Assembly (NCBI GenBank): GCA_038501785.1
Contig: JBAMJR010000084.1
Coordinates: forward strand, 4,312,001-4,376,000
DNA length: 64,000 nt
Source of the DNA: Myoxocephalus aenaeus
Taxonomy: Eukaryota > Chordata > Actinopteri > Perciformes > Cottidae
Direction of reading: 5' to 3'
In this document: positions 48,946 to 60,900 of the stretch, piece by piece
How positions within the stretch are numbered: position 1 is the stretch's first letter
Layout: the number at the start of each line of letters is the position of its first letter
The notes under the pieces: generated by a model
Database searches by the model: none
The model's input: the letters and a program-made list of their open reading frames with translations, nothing else
Told to the model about the DNA's origin: nothing
Program-made: the position numbers and the translations under genes

Positions 48946-50371
48946 CGCTGCGATGGTCGCGGATGCTAAAACTCGGGCATGGGAGGAGTTCGGGGAGGCC
49001 ATGGAGAAGGACTTTCGGTTGGCCTCAAGGAAGTTCTGGCAAACCATCCGACGGCTCAGGAAGGGAAAGCAGGGTCTACCCCAGGCTGTTCTCAGCGGGA
49101 GGGAGGTGGGGGGACTGCTGACCCGGACTGGGGACGTCGTCAGGCGGTGGAAAGAGCACTTTGAGGAACTCCTAAACCCGGCCAACATGTCCCCTGGAGA
49201 GGGGGCAGCGCCGGAAGACTTTGGGGTGGTTGCACCCATATCCCTGGCAGAGGTCGCTAAGGTAGTCAAAAAGCTCCTTGGTGGCAAGGCGCCAGGGGTG
49301 GATGAGATCCGCCCTGAGATGCTGAAAGTGCTGGACATTGTTGGGCTGTCTTGGCTGACACGCCTTTTCAGTGTTGCATGGGGGTCGGTAACAGTGCCCA
49401 TGGACTGGCAGACAGGGGTGGTGGTTCCCATCTTCAAGACGGGGGACCGGAGAGTGTGCTCGAACTATCGTGGTATCACACTGCTCAGCCTCCCGGGAAA
49501 AGCTTATGCCAGGGTGCTGGAAAGGAGGCTCCGACCGCTTGTCGAACCTCAGATTCAAGACGAACAGTGTGGATTCCGTCCCGGCCGTGGAACAGTGGAC
49601 CAGCTCTTTACCCTCGCAAGATTACTGGAGGGGTCCTGGGAGTTTGCCCAACCAGTCTACATGTGCTTTGTAGACTTGGAGAAGGCTTTCGGCCGGGTCC
49701 CTCGGGGGGTTTTGTGGGGGGTGCTGCGGGAGTATGGGGTGCCGGACCCGTTGGCACGGGCCATCCGGTCTCTGTACGCCTGCAGTAGGAGCTGTGTTCG
49801 TATCCTCGGTAGTAAGTCAGACACGTTCCCGGTGGGTGTTGGCCTCCGCCAGGGCTGCCCTTTATCACCGGTCCTGTTCGTGACTTTCATGGACAGGATA
49901 TCTAGGCGCAGCCAGGGGGCGGAGAAGATCCGGTTCGGGAGTCTCGGGATCGCCTCTCTGCTGTTCGCGGATGATGTGGTCCTGTTTGCCTCCTCGGACC
50001 GTGACCTCCAGCATTCACTGGGGCGTTTTGCAGCCGAGTGTGAAGCGGCTGGGATGAGAGTTAGCACCTCCAAATCTGAGGCCATGGTGCTCTGCCGGAA
50101 ACCAGTGGACTGCTCCCTCCAGGTGGGGACAAACTGCCTACCCCAAGCGAAGGAGTTCAAGTATCTCGGGGTCTTGTTCACGAGTGAGGGTAAGGTGGAG
50201 CGGGAGATCGACAGGCGGATCGGTGCGGCTGCAGCAGTAAAACAGGCGCTGTACCGGTCCGTCTTGGTGAAGAGGGAGCTGAGCCGGAAGGAGAAGCTCT
50301 CCATTTACTGGTCGGTCTACGTTCGACCCGACCCCGGATAAGCGGCCGAAAATGGATGGATGGATGGATGG
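48946..50371 (+). mobile_element. Rex3-like (RTE clade) LINE, 5' truncated and internally deleted
   Basis: Open frame to TAA 50339-50341 with reverse-transcriptase blocks: NYRGITLLSLPGKAYARVLE, GFRPGRGTVDQLF, FVDLEKAFG (usual form ends AFD), LRQGCPLSPVLF, LLFADDVVLF. The frame jumps from SIYWSVYVR into a 3' UTR-like PDPG end, so the usual C-terminal region is deleted. The endonuclease is absent. Ends in a (GGAT)n tail. The first 15 or so codons of the frame (48899-48945) are dispersed-repeat DNA, not LINE. Its 3' end is joined exactly to oxygenase intron 5. Confidence 0.85.
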
Positions 50372-50438
50372 ACATTTGCTTTGATATTTAGCACTGTGTA
50401 AGAAATGCAATCCACCTGACTGTCTTGTTAACCTTCAG

Positions 50439-51259
50439 GTGCAGAGGCGTTCAGGTGAATTCATCGGTGTTCCCTACGTCCCCGGAGCGGTCCTCATCAA
50501 TATCGGCGACCTGATGCAGCGCTGGACCAGCGACCACTATGTCTCTGCGGTGAGTTGAGAGGACGTTTATTACATCTGAATGAAAAGGCTTTGTTTAGCG
50601 ACAATATAAGAATTATAATTATGAAAAGGACAGAGTGTGCAAGGTCATTTAAGGTCTAACTGGTCGACAAGAGGTCAAAGGTCAGCCAAGGTGCTGGACA
50701 GTGTTACAAAAGGCTGTTAAGAAATGTTTGAATGATACAAATCCCAGTTTACCTACATAACTATTAAAGGAGAATTATGCCATAGGCATATTTTATTAAT
50801 TCAATATTGATATTATGTAAATAATCCAGCACCTCACTTTTTTTTTTACAGTTATGTTTACAGACTCTCTCTCCCTCCCTCCACCTCCCAACACTCGTAT
50901 TTTGAGTGTAGTTCATTTGCCAAAAAATAAAACAAAACGCACAATGAGTGACAGCTGTATTTTTTTATTTGACTTTTCTTTTTTTTTCTGTAGATATCGC
51001 GATAATATTGTGAATTATTTTGACCACAATAATTCTGTATTGAAAATGTAAACTTTGAGTAATCACGGTTGTCGCTCTTCCTCAGGTCCACAGAGTTGTG
51101 CTGCCCCCTGCTGGAGACTCCAGCACACGTCAGTCTCTGGCCTTCTTCGTCCAGCCGGATGATGAGGCTGTGATCACCTGCTGCGACGGCTCCGACAAAT
51201 ACCCTCCAGTGACCGGAGGCGACTACCTCACCCAGCGCTACAAGGCCTCCTATGTTTGA
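50439..51259 (+). pseudogene. Fe(II)/2-oxoglutarate oxygenase copy 4, exons 6-7 only
   Basis: Exon 6 (50439-50549) and exon 7 (51086-51259) match copy 3 almost exactly (V to I changes in exon 6, VLLP kept in exon 7). Everything upstream of intron 5 has been replaced by the LINE and palindrome. The distal His and the RQS motif remain, the HxD does not. The duplicated 3' flank (52673-53115) matches 41561-41950, so this is a broken duplicate of copy 3. Confidence 0.88.
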
Positions 51260-51367
51260 GTCTTTTACTATCGCTGATCTGTTTTATTAATATATATACT
51301 CAAGTTTAAGTTGGCATTTAAGTTCCCCATCTCGACCTGCTGCGGTTTCATTTACAGTGGTGTAGAG

Positions 51368-52664
51368 CAGGGATTCCCAAAGTGTGGTGCGCGAGCTGCC
51401 TCTAGGGGGTGCGCGAGAGGAAAAATGTAATGGTGGCCTAATGGTGTAATAATTAATATTAAACATAATTTAAAAAAAATTAAGTAGGATTTTTTAATTA
51501 TAAAAATTCCCTTTGTAAGATTTAAATTTAAAATTAAAAACGTACAATTTAATAAATAGATGCACTTCCGGTCCGGCCGCCAGACTGTCTTTTACGTACA
51601 CACTAGCTAGCCTAGCTTGTGCCCCTAACGTCATTTCATTCATTCAGCAACATCCATGAAAACATGTTAAACTGGCTGAAATCGGGGAAGCTGTCAGGTG
51701 GGACATCTGAAGCTATCAGTAATAAAAGAGGAGAGGGACAGAGAGAGAGTGAGGAACCGGAGGCGAGAGAAACGGAGAGGTGAGTTGGGGAGAAACCGGG
51801 AGAAGAAATCGACCGGGAGTCGGAGAAAGAGGAGACGGAGGAGACCGAGAAGGAGGAAGGGATATCACAGACAAACCGGGAGCACAGAGGCCCATCGCGG
51901 AGTCAAGGTGAAAAAAGAGGAAACGAGAGTGAGCATCAGACTGGGAAAAAAAAGAGGAAATATGATGACAATTATCTGGGTCTGGGCTTCACTTGGATTG
52001 GCCATGCAGATTGCCCGAAGCCACAGTGGTGTTGTGCAGTGAGGTTCTGGCTAACAGCTGTCTGAAGCCCTCTTATTTGCGCCGCCACCTGAACACCAAG
52101 CATGCCAGTGCAAGTCAGAAGCCCCTTACATTTTTTAGATCAAAATTGGAAGAGTTACAAAACAGCCCAAAACAATTGCAGTCTCATTCATGTGTTGGGT
52201 CTACACAAAACGCACTACGTTTTCTCACTTTCTCCCCCTCCCCCTCCCTCTCTATCTCTCTTGCTGCAGGCTGAGCCACCTGCGCTGCATGTGGAAATCC
52301 TCATATGGACTCCTCCTTTTTTATTTATATCTGTTTCTGAGCCTATGCATGTGCCACTCTTTGTTCTTTACGTGGCTTACTGTGTTTAAGTAAATAAATG
52401 TGAAATGCAATCTGCCTCTGAGCCTGTGCGTGTGTCGTCGCCATCCTTATTGCTCTTTAAAAGTGACGCCTTGTGTAACTGAAATTTATACAGCGGACAA
52501 AATCTTGTAACAAACGCCACGCGCGAGCAAACAGTTCTCGCATTGGTCCGATTTTATGCGGCTATAAATAGGCTCTGTTGCGTTTTTTTTTTTTAGGTTT
52601 TTTGGGGGTGCATGAACCCGGTCGGGATGAGGGATGCGTGGCCTAAAAAGTTTGGGAACCGCTG
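51368..52664 (+). mobile_element. hAT (ZBED/SCAND3-like) insertion in copy 4 3' UTR
   Basis: Ends CAGGGATTCCCAAAGTGTGG and complement CAGCGGTTCCCAAACTTTTT, flanked by the 8-bp duplication GTGTAGAG at 51360-51367 and 52665-52672. The empty site is preserved in copy 3 at 41553-41560. The interior contains frameshifted remains of a BED-finger N-terminus (KYDDNYLGLGFTWIG, KPSYLRRHLNTKH). 1297 bp, transposase core missing. Confidence 0.9.
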
Positions 52665-53115
52665 GTGTAGAGAATAAATAAATGATTATATTGTGAGACA
52701 ATACATGCCTTGTGTTGACTTTTTGAGATTTGTTAGTGTTAATTGAACTTGGCTCTTCAAGTTATCAGTAAAAAAAGAGAGAAAAGACTGGAAAAGGCGG
52801 GAAAAAACCCAATTAACCTGACAACCTCCAGTGAATCGAGGCGGAGCAATTCACCTACTTTCCACCTGCAACAAGTAGAGCGGACTGACCAGAGCGCTGA
52901 GGAGTCTTTTTGCTTTGCTTCGGCACATAAAGGTGAGTTTAAATTATGAGTATTTTTCTTAATTAATAGCATGTGTAACGTTAGTAATGTAACACAGTTG
53001 TGTAGCTCGTGCTTGTCAATGGTCTGGAAAGGCTTAGATACTTTGTGGCTTTAATGTTTAGCTAGCTTAACAATGTCCCTTAATAGAACTTCTTCTAAGA
53101 CAAATGGTTGACCTA

Positions 53116-55522
53116 TTTTTATTTTTTCTCCATTAAGGACAAACTCTTAAGCCGCGTCTCAGGGGCCTATAGTGCACTACCCCACCTCCCGCCAAAACAA
53201 TATTTTTTCTAAAGGCCATAATGACTAATGTTTTAAAATGTTATGTTGAAAAATGTGGGATGCACTAGGCTACCTGTTTCAGCTGCATATATGCCCATTG
53301 AAAATGATCACATTTTATTACAATGCAAATACATTAAAGTACCATATGTGTACTACTGAGCATTAACATGATAACTAGTTGCCTATCTGCTGTCCTTGCT
53401 GGAGAGTGACTTGCTTTGTAACGGTTGATTTGTGTCAAAACCAATAGGGCAGGGGTGGGCAATTAATTTACCCAAGGGGCCGCATGAGAAATTTGGACCG
53501 TTGTGGAGGGCCGAACCAATAGTCTGAACTTAATTCAATTAACTCAATATTAATGTTATTACTTTATTAAAAAACTGTAAATTATATGGTTTATATGGCT
53601 ATTTTTTTAAATGTAGGGAGTAGAAAGTACCGTACTTTTCGGGTTATAAGTCGCTCCTACGGCTGATCAGTGTCCCCGCTGTAGCAAGCTAGTAGCGCTG
53701 CTAGATAGCGCTGCTAGTAGCACTGCTAGCTAGCGCTTCTGCTGCTACCGGCCACTGCTGCTGCTACTGCCCGCGTCCCCTCTGCCCAAGTCGGGTGTCG
53801 AGCCTGGTCCCGCTACCTTCGGTGGTTTTCAGGGAGCTAGCGGAAGTTAGCGGGGAAGTGACGGAGCGCTAGCAGGAGCCCCAGCTGGCTACAGCGGGGA
53901 GCTGTCGGGGACACTGACCGAAGGCAGTAGCGGCTTATAACCCGAAAAGTACGGTACAGATATTTGCGTGAAAATGTAAGGAGTAGAAGTAAAAAGTCGT
54001 CTGAAAAATAAATACTCCAGTAAAGTATTGAAGGGAAACGTCCGTCTACAGGATTTTCCTCAAGTGTTCAAGAATTGACAGAACAGGTTATAGTACAATC
54101 ATGATTATTTATTTAGCAATTACATACATGAAATGCATACCTACAAGGCCTTGGACTCAGCTCCCCTGTCTGTCTGTCTCCTCACAGTCAGCACGTCTCA
54201 GGAAGAGAGAGCCCCGATTATCAAGAGCTGGGCGTATTTATTCTCTTCTGACTTTCTCTTTATCTGACTCCAATTCCCTTTTCTACTTCCTTTTTCGTGC
54301 TTATTCCTTACTTTACTAATACATTTCTTGTGGGAGTGGTCAAAAGACATGCGCTCTAGACAGAAAGTCTAGACAGGGAGTCACGTGGGTGTGTGTTAAA
54401 ACTATGTGTTGCTTCTTCCTTTAATCTGTGGTGTATGCTTACTGAAGCCTCTATGTGTGTGCTGTTTTGCCCGTAACCATGGTAAATAAACAAAGCATTG
54501 AGCTGTGACCCCTGTACATTATAATTATTCACACTGCAAGGCATGTCTTAGCAATAACAGGAAACTTCTTGTTGCTTGAGTTCTTAAAACATGTATTCTT
54601 TCCAATGACCTGCAATTGTCAGCGGTTAATACTTGCGCGCATAAGCAGTTTCGCTATTGAACTTTTCAATTTGGTTCCGTTATTGAACTTCTCAATTTGG
54701 ACTCGTCATGAACTTTGTAATGGAACTTGGTCAAAGCTCTATATCTCTTCAGTATAGATACCCAACATTTCTACTTAAGTCAAGTAACGAAGTATTTGTA
54801 CTTCGTTACTTGACACCTCTGATATTTACAGTATGACACTGCTAGCTAATGATTTAAAAATGTTACATTTCAAAATAAAACTCCTGTAAATTGCTAACAT
54901 AGAAACGACTCAGACAAGAGATGACCTTACAATAATCAGCTTTTATTAAAGCCAATGCAGTGGCAAACACATTCAATAACTGACCATTTTACGGTGATCA
55001 CATTTTTGCTAAATAAAATTAATAAATGCACCATACAAAATTGCATTCATTAAAGCAAATGCATCAAACACATTCAGTAGCAAAAACATGTTCAGTAATT
55101 ACATTATTGTACAATACAATCAGACCATAACTCTGAATCCTGTTCAGTCACTTTTGTATGAGTTATGGTCATTGGTGCAATAGAAAGAATGTAAAAGAAC
55201 AAGTCTGGAACTGCATGTTTGAGACAACTTGATGAACTGAAATGAACAACATTTTTAAACTTGTTACCTTGAAATAATAAAAGACCACCAGGTTGCATTA
55301 CTCTCTCCTTCCTCCTCTATGGAGATGTGCTGTGGGCTTCATGAAGCCACACTCAAAGTCCAGGAGGTTTATTATAAGGGTGTCATGGAGATTCACAGCT
55401 GCTGCCTTCTGGACACCAGCTTCCCCTGGATGGCCTTTGTCCCCCTTTCCTGGTTGAGACCAATGAAGCACCTACAAATGTAATAACATGTATGTAAAGA
55501 GTATTTGCACTCATTACTATAA
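53116..55522. other. Transposon-derived spacer
   Basis: No gene seen. At about 53452 CAGGGGTGGGCAATTAATTT begins a further hAT-like end (gggccgcatgagaaa... type); its partner end was not found. A foldback element lies at 53628-53956. The rest is AT-rich and unremarkable. Confidence 0.5.
53628..53956. mobile_element. Foldback MITE with long inverted ends
   Basis: Left TACCGTACTTTTCGGGTTAT is mirrored by the right end over about 25 bp; TA could be the target duplication. The interior is a GC-rich tangle of CTGCTAG/AGCGCT repeats. 329 bp, no coding. Confidence 0.65.
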
Positions 55523-55757
55523 ACCCCATTAGAATAAACAAATACAAATTCTAAGTTAGATTTTACAACATCAATTAGGGATCCTATTTTACTTGGGAAC
55601 TTTATTTTAACCTTCATTTAACAGTAATTGAATCTAAATTAAACTAACAAAGCGAATGCTATAGGTTAGCGATAGCTGAAGTTAACATAGCCGGACTATG
55701 CTCCCGTTAGATAACTTCACTTACTTTGATTCAATTGCTGAGAAATTAATTCCGGTG

Positions 55758-57096
55758 CAGGGCTCCAGACTAACTTTTTTTACTAGGAGCACAGTGGCCC
55801 CTAACTTAAAATTTTAGGGGCGCAAGCAGAAAATTTAGGGGCGCACACTATAAATCGACTTGCAAAGTTTTCCTATCGTTTTCACTGTATTACTGATAAA
55901 TACTTTGACAATAAATGCATACACTACAATCTTAGGTGAACTCGCGCAGCCACTCATCGCGAAATCTGAATTTCCTGCCTTTTTTCACCACGACCGTTTC
56001 CTCACAATCTGAGTCGGACTCATTCTTGGGATTTGTCTTCTCTAGATCATTAGGTTTAAGAAGAAAGTACGAACTGATAGTCCGCTTCGCCATTGTCCAT
56101 TGTCTACAGGAGACACCGCTATGTGAAATCTGTGGATTTGCGCGATAACCCCCAAGACCCGCCTCTTTTCACACATTAGCCTATCACAGTGGTCATTCGC
56201 CCCCCCCCAGGCATTACCGCTAACCAGGCACGTGCACAAACATTTTGGGGGGCAGGTGCTCAAACCAAAAAAAGGGCAACCATCGCCAAAATTATTTATG
56301 AAATTAAAAATAATAAATAAAAAACAGTAGGATATTTTCAACTTATAAATTTATTTTTGTTAACAAACTAACTAAAATCATCAAATTGAATAAATAAATG
56401 AACAGGCAACTTTCCGTGTCCTCTCCTGAGGCACAACAGTGGTAAAGGAATGTTGAGCCTCTGCTTCTCTGACGCACCTTGAAATATCTCCTGAACTTCT
56501 CCTCAGACCTCAATGCTTGTATTGTGTGAGTTACACCATCAGTTAGTTTGAGGCTGTGGAGCGGGCCAGGCTTTCTTGTTGCAGAGCGTTTGATGAAGAG
56601 CAGTGACGTCAATGCTGGGTGCTGATTTCCATGCAGAGGATGAATGCCAAGTTAATCGCATTTTTGTAAATTTTTTCTAGCTGTGAATTCTCGTGACATT
56701 TATAAACATGTCGGACCAGTTGCGACGTAATGTTTAAAGCGGCGTTAATGTTGTGGTTAATTTATCACCAAACAACGTCGGGGGGGATTGCACAAACACG
56801 TCACTACCCGTTTGTCTGATGCTGCGGGTCAGAGCAGAAGTAGCTGCACCCGTCTGGCCTGGCGCTCAGCGCTGCATGAGCACTACGAGGAGGAGGAGGG
56901 GCGCGCGGGGGCTCGTGAGCGCCGCGGAGCATGTCGGGGAGAAATTCTCACAAGAACTCAAATAAAGCAACAAAAATATTTAATAAAAAAAATATATATT
57001 ACTGGTCGCGGATGCGCGAGTAGATGAAAAATGTAGTCGCACAGTGTCTAATTTTAGGCGCAAAATGCGACCATTTGGTCGCAGTCTGGATCCCTG
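55758..57096 (-). mobile_element. hAT-related element with 5-bp target duplication
   Basis: Ends CAGGGCTCCAGACT and complement CAGGGATCCAGACT, flanked by CGGTG at 55753-55757 and 57097-57101. The empty site is at 62916-62920 in the duplicated flank. A short minus frame (55932-56093, starting MAKRTISSYFL, with GRKFRFRDEWLREF) resembles the N-terminus of ZNF862/C17orf113-type hAT proteins and ends in a stop. A 5-bp duplication fits the hAT5-like groups. Confidence 0.75.
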
Positions 57097-57319
57097 CGGT
57101 GACTTTGAAAATTAAATAACTCTACGCGGTGTCGCGGTTCGATAGAAAGATAACGATATCAAATGTTGTGACTCCAGAGAGTAGAGTTAAGGTATGCTAG
57201 CTAAAGTTAGGTGAAAGCGTTAGCATGCATGCTTGCCACATGCGGTTAACAACTCACATTATTGGCAAAAAATAAATACAATACAATGTTAATTCAACAC
57301 AAAATGACTGAACACGGTA

Positions 57320-57595
57320 ATGCTGACTTTGGGGGTCTTCTGCGGTGTTTGTAGGCCGGGTGACGCAGCAGGTGGTTTTCTTCTTCTATGGTGTCAACTT
57401 TTGCTGTATTTAACTGTATTCAACTGTATTTACGAAGAACAGTACATTACTGTTGAGAAATTCTTGTATTTTTACAGCAATTTGTTACAGTGTAGCTTTC
57501 AAAATGTCCCCAAAGAAAGTCCACTGTACAAACTGGACCCAGTCATGGATGATGAAATCCTCAGAGTTGGTGGTCGGTTGATTATAATACATGTA
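57320..57595 (+). pseudogene. BEL/Pao pol fragment with deletion
   Basis: The frame ...VPKESPLYKLDPVMDDEILRVGG matches the start of the integrase zinc-binding region at 63373 but is cut by a deletion of about 220 bp relative to that copy. Followed by an hAT-like end (..GCCCGCCACTG, near 57735) and about 45 bp matching the lipase B start region. Confidence 0.6.
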
Positions 57596-57735
57596 GTGTA
57601 TTTGTGAAAAACAATTACATTATAAAATCGATATAACTTTTAATTATAAAAAAAATAAAAAAAATAATAATTATAAAATAGCTATAACTTTGTGATTCTG
57701 TTTAGGCAAGCAGAGAAGGCTGACGGCCCGCCACT

Positions 57736-57989
57736 GTTTCCTTCTCCAAATCGAACATTTCCTCAGATCCCTCCGGCGAAACTAACCAGTCTAGCAACAA
57801 CTTGTTGAAGTGTTCAATTAAAACGATAAGGATCACGGTTCAAATACCACATCACCTGTCAACAGCCACCAAAGGTGACACCCATTTGTTGCGTAACTTC
57901 GCACCATTGTTTGCCTGGGTGTATTCTCATGTTCAGGGACACAACACACCAGATCGTGTCAGACATTACACTTAGTTTTTCTTTTCAAA
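57736..57989 (+). promoter_or_regulatory. Duplicated promoter of oxygenase copy 5, E-box deleted
   Basis: Begins with antisense lipase B exon 1 start (CTTCTCCAAATCGAACATTT) and continues as in the copy 1 promoter, but about 46 bp containing the CCAAT box and GTCACGTGAC are missing between CACCATTGTTT and GCCTGGGTG. Confidence 0.6.
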
Positions 57990-60900
57990 ATGAGCATCCC
58001 GGTTGTGGACTTTGGTGCGTGCAGCCTGAGGGAGGAAGATGTTGCTGACGAGCAGATGCACAAGCTGAGCAAAGAGCTGGAATCAGCTTTCACTGAAGTT
58101 GGTTTCGTGTTTCTGAAGAACTCCGGGATCACGCAGGAGGAGGTGAGACAGAGACACGTTAGTTTAGTTTGTTGCAGTGGGGTGGAAGATGCACTCAGAT
58201 CACTAGTGGTAGAACCACACTGTGAAAAAGTGCATTAAAATCCTTACTGAAGTTACAATGTTGAGTATCAAAAGTCTGTTTTTATCATTATCATGTGTGT
58301 GGATTAATATTACTGCTGCATTAATGTGTGGGTTGCATTTTACTGCTGTATGGAGAGACATTGAGTGTGATTACTGGCAGTGGCCAGTGCCACAAGGCGG
58401 AGCTCAGCCTTGCTGGATGTATGTTAACCTTTTGAGCCCCGATCCCCCGGAGAAGCCCTTCTGGCGGCCTTAGTGAGGTCTGTTCAAGTAGTCGTATGAA
58501 CCCCAAATGAGTTATAATACTTGTGTTCTTTTATATCTTTTTTTTTTTCCAGAATTTATTTGTGAAAAAACTGATATTTTCCACAAAAAAAACTTTTAGA
58601 ACATATTTTGATCACAACTATGAACATCCAGCATGATATGAGCAAGATTTCCCAAAAATGCCTTTTCGAACCCCCGAGTTTTTACAACTCCATGGTTCAA
58701 GGCCTAAACAACAACCTACAGAGTTATAAGACCCCTCTTTTATAAAGATAATGACCGAACTAATCGGAATCTGCAGGAAAGATCACAATGAATCAAAGCC
58801 TTGGGGAATTACCATGGAGTTTTAGTCAAAAAACTGTGTCGTTCGGTTAAAAAAATGTAAAAGTTAGAACCTTTATGTCTAAACACCATTGGTTTGGGGC
58901 ATGCTGGGGTGAACAAATTGCATAAATCTCTGCTTAAGACGTGTTTTAAGAAACCTCCCACCATCACGGAAGCCGGCAGAGTGGAAAAAGTTGAAGCGAG
59001 TAGAAAAAAATAGTCCGGCCGCATTTGGATTTTACAGGTACTAATATACTACACACAAGGTTCTATCATACTTTGTTAGATTCATACAAGCTCGGTTACG
59101 ACGAAGTGTCTTTTATTGAAATTCGACTTTGTAAAGTGTACTTATTAACGATTTAGTAAAACGTTACGGCCGCCGCCCGGAAATGACGGTGAGGTTACAG
59201 GGTTTGTGTAATTGACGGTGAGGTTACAATAAAAGGCGTGGAGAGTTTTCTCAACCCATGAAGGAACATTTCATCCTTCCGTTTCTCAGAAAAACATTAA
59301 AATACACCAAATTTGGGAGATTTTCACTGGACAGGAAAAGGAGGAAACAGTAAGTAACGAAAGCGGTCAGACAAGTTTTGTGAAAAAAAAAAGGGGGGTA
59401 GAAGTATAACTTTCCATGAAATAGAAATACTCAAGCAAAGTACCTTGAGTTTGTACTTAAGTAGTAAAGTGACATTTTTGCTGGCATGCTTTTGACAGGT
59501 GGATCGTGTCATGGCCATATCCAAGACATTCCTCCTGCTGCCTGAAGAGGAGAAGCAACCCTTCAGCAGGAAAAACTACCCCAACAATCCCCACCACGGC
59601 TGGCTGAAACTAGAGACTGAGAGGTCGGACTCAGAAAATGAACACAAACACACTTCTCATGTGCACAGTTTAGTCGTTGTAAAAGGAAATAACTGTTTGT
59701 TTGTTCTTCAGGTTGAATTCTCGTCGCCCTGGCGGCCTAAAGGAGTCATTCAACGTTACTTCAATTCATCCTGACATTGTAAAGTCTCATTGTATAAGGT
59801 TGACTGTTAATGTCTTAGTCTGGAGGTCAAAGTTCAAGTTACTCTATAAAAGATCTGTCCTACTTGCAGCCTGGTTGATAAAGTATACTGCCAGTACTAT
59901 CAGCTGATATCGATCTATCCCATAATATCAGTCACGGTACTGTAATGCCATGTCCTTGTTTCCCCTCCACATGTTCACCAAAGAGCAGAGGTTATTTTTC
60001 AAGTGTCCTGCTGAACCCATATATTTGATCCCTATCAAAGCTGATTATTTATTTATTTTAAACAGTCACAAATCAATATCAGTTCTCTTCTGCTGTAGAA
60101 ATGGCCATCGGGTGCCGTAAAAGGGTTCCAGGAGATCATGACGTCTTTCTTCCGGCGCTGCAACGAGCTGAGTCTGCGGGTGCTGAGGGTGATGGCCCTC
60201 AGTCTGGGTCTGGACCCGCAGCTGTTCATGAGCGCGCACCGCTTTATGGGAAGTATGTACACTTAAGGAGAGTCAATGAGTCTTTTAAAAAAAAAAATTT
60301 AGTTCATAATGCAGCTTCCCTTACAAAGTACGTGTTGTTATATTTCCTCTGGCATACTAAATAATATGGGAAAGCCCAGCGGCTGATATGTGGCTCTGTG
60401 ATCCTCCTGTTCATCTGCATGGAGTCCAGTGAGCAACGTGTGGACATCTCACACTCACAACGATGCATTCTGCTGTGCAGGTGAAAATACAGAGATCTGC
60501 TCACAGGACCAGTGCTGAAGATGTGGCCAGATGTTTTTCTAGCGATTCAAACTTTCCTCGCTTCACTGATGTAACACTCGCTAAATTCTTATGCCAGAGC
60601 CACGAATGCCATGACTCCCAGTATAGTATGGCTCTGAGACGCAATGTAGATGTATTTTACTTATGATTTATGAACAAACCGGTGTCGTTGTGTCTCCTCC
60701 AGCTGAAAGCAATAGCACAACACTGCGGTCGCTGTACTACCCGTCAATAAACCACGAGAAAGTGAAGGAGGATCAGATGCGATGTGCGGAACATACAGAC
60801 TATGGCAGCATCACGCTGTTGTTCGTGAACACCGGGGGTCTGCAGGTAACACTATGTATTACCTGCAACACTATGTTTAACGGGTCATTTGCTTTGATAT

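Noticed and set aside
49172..50410. Long minus-strand frames across 49172-50410
   Set aside because: Antisense of the GC-rich LINE reverse transcriptase.
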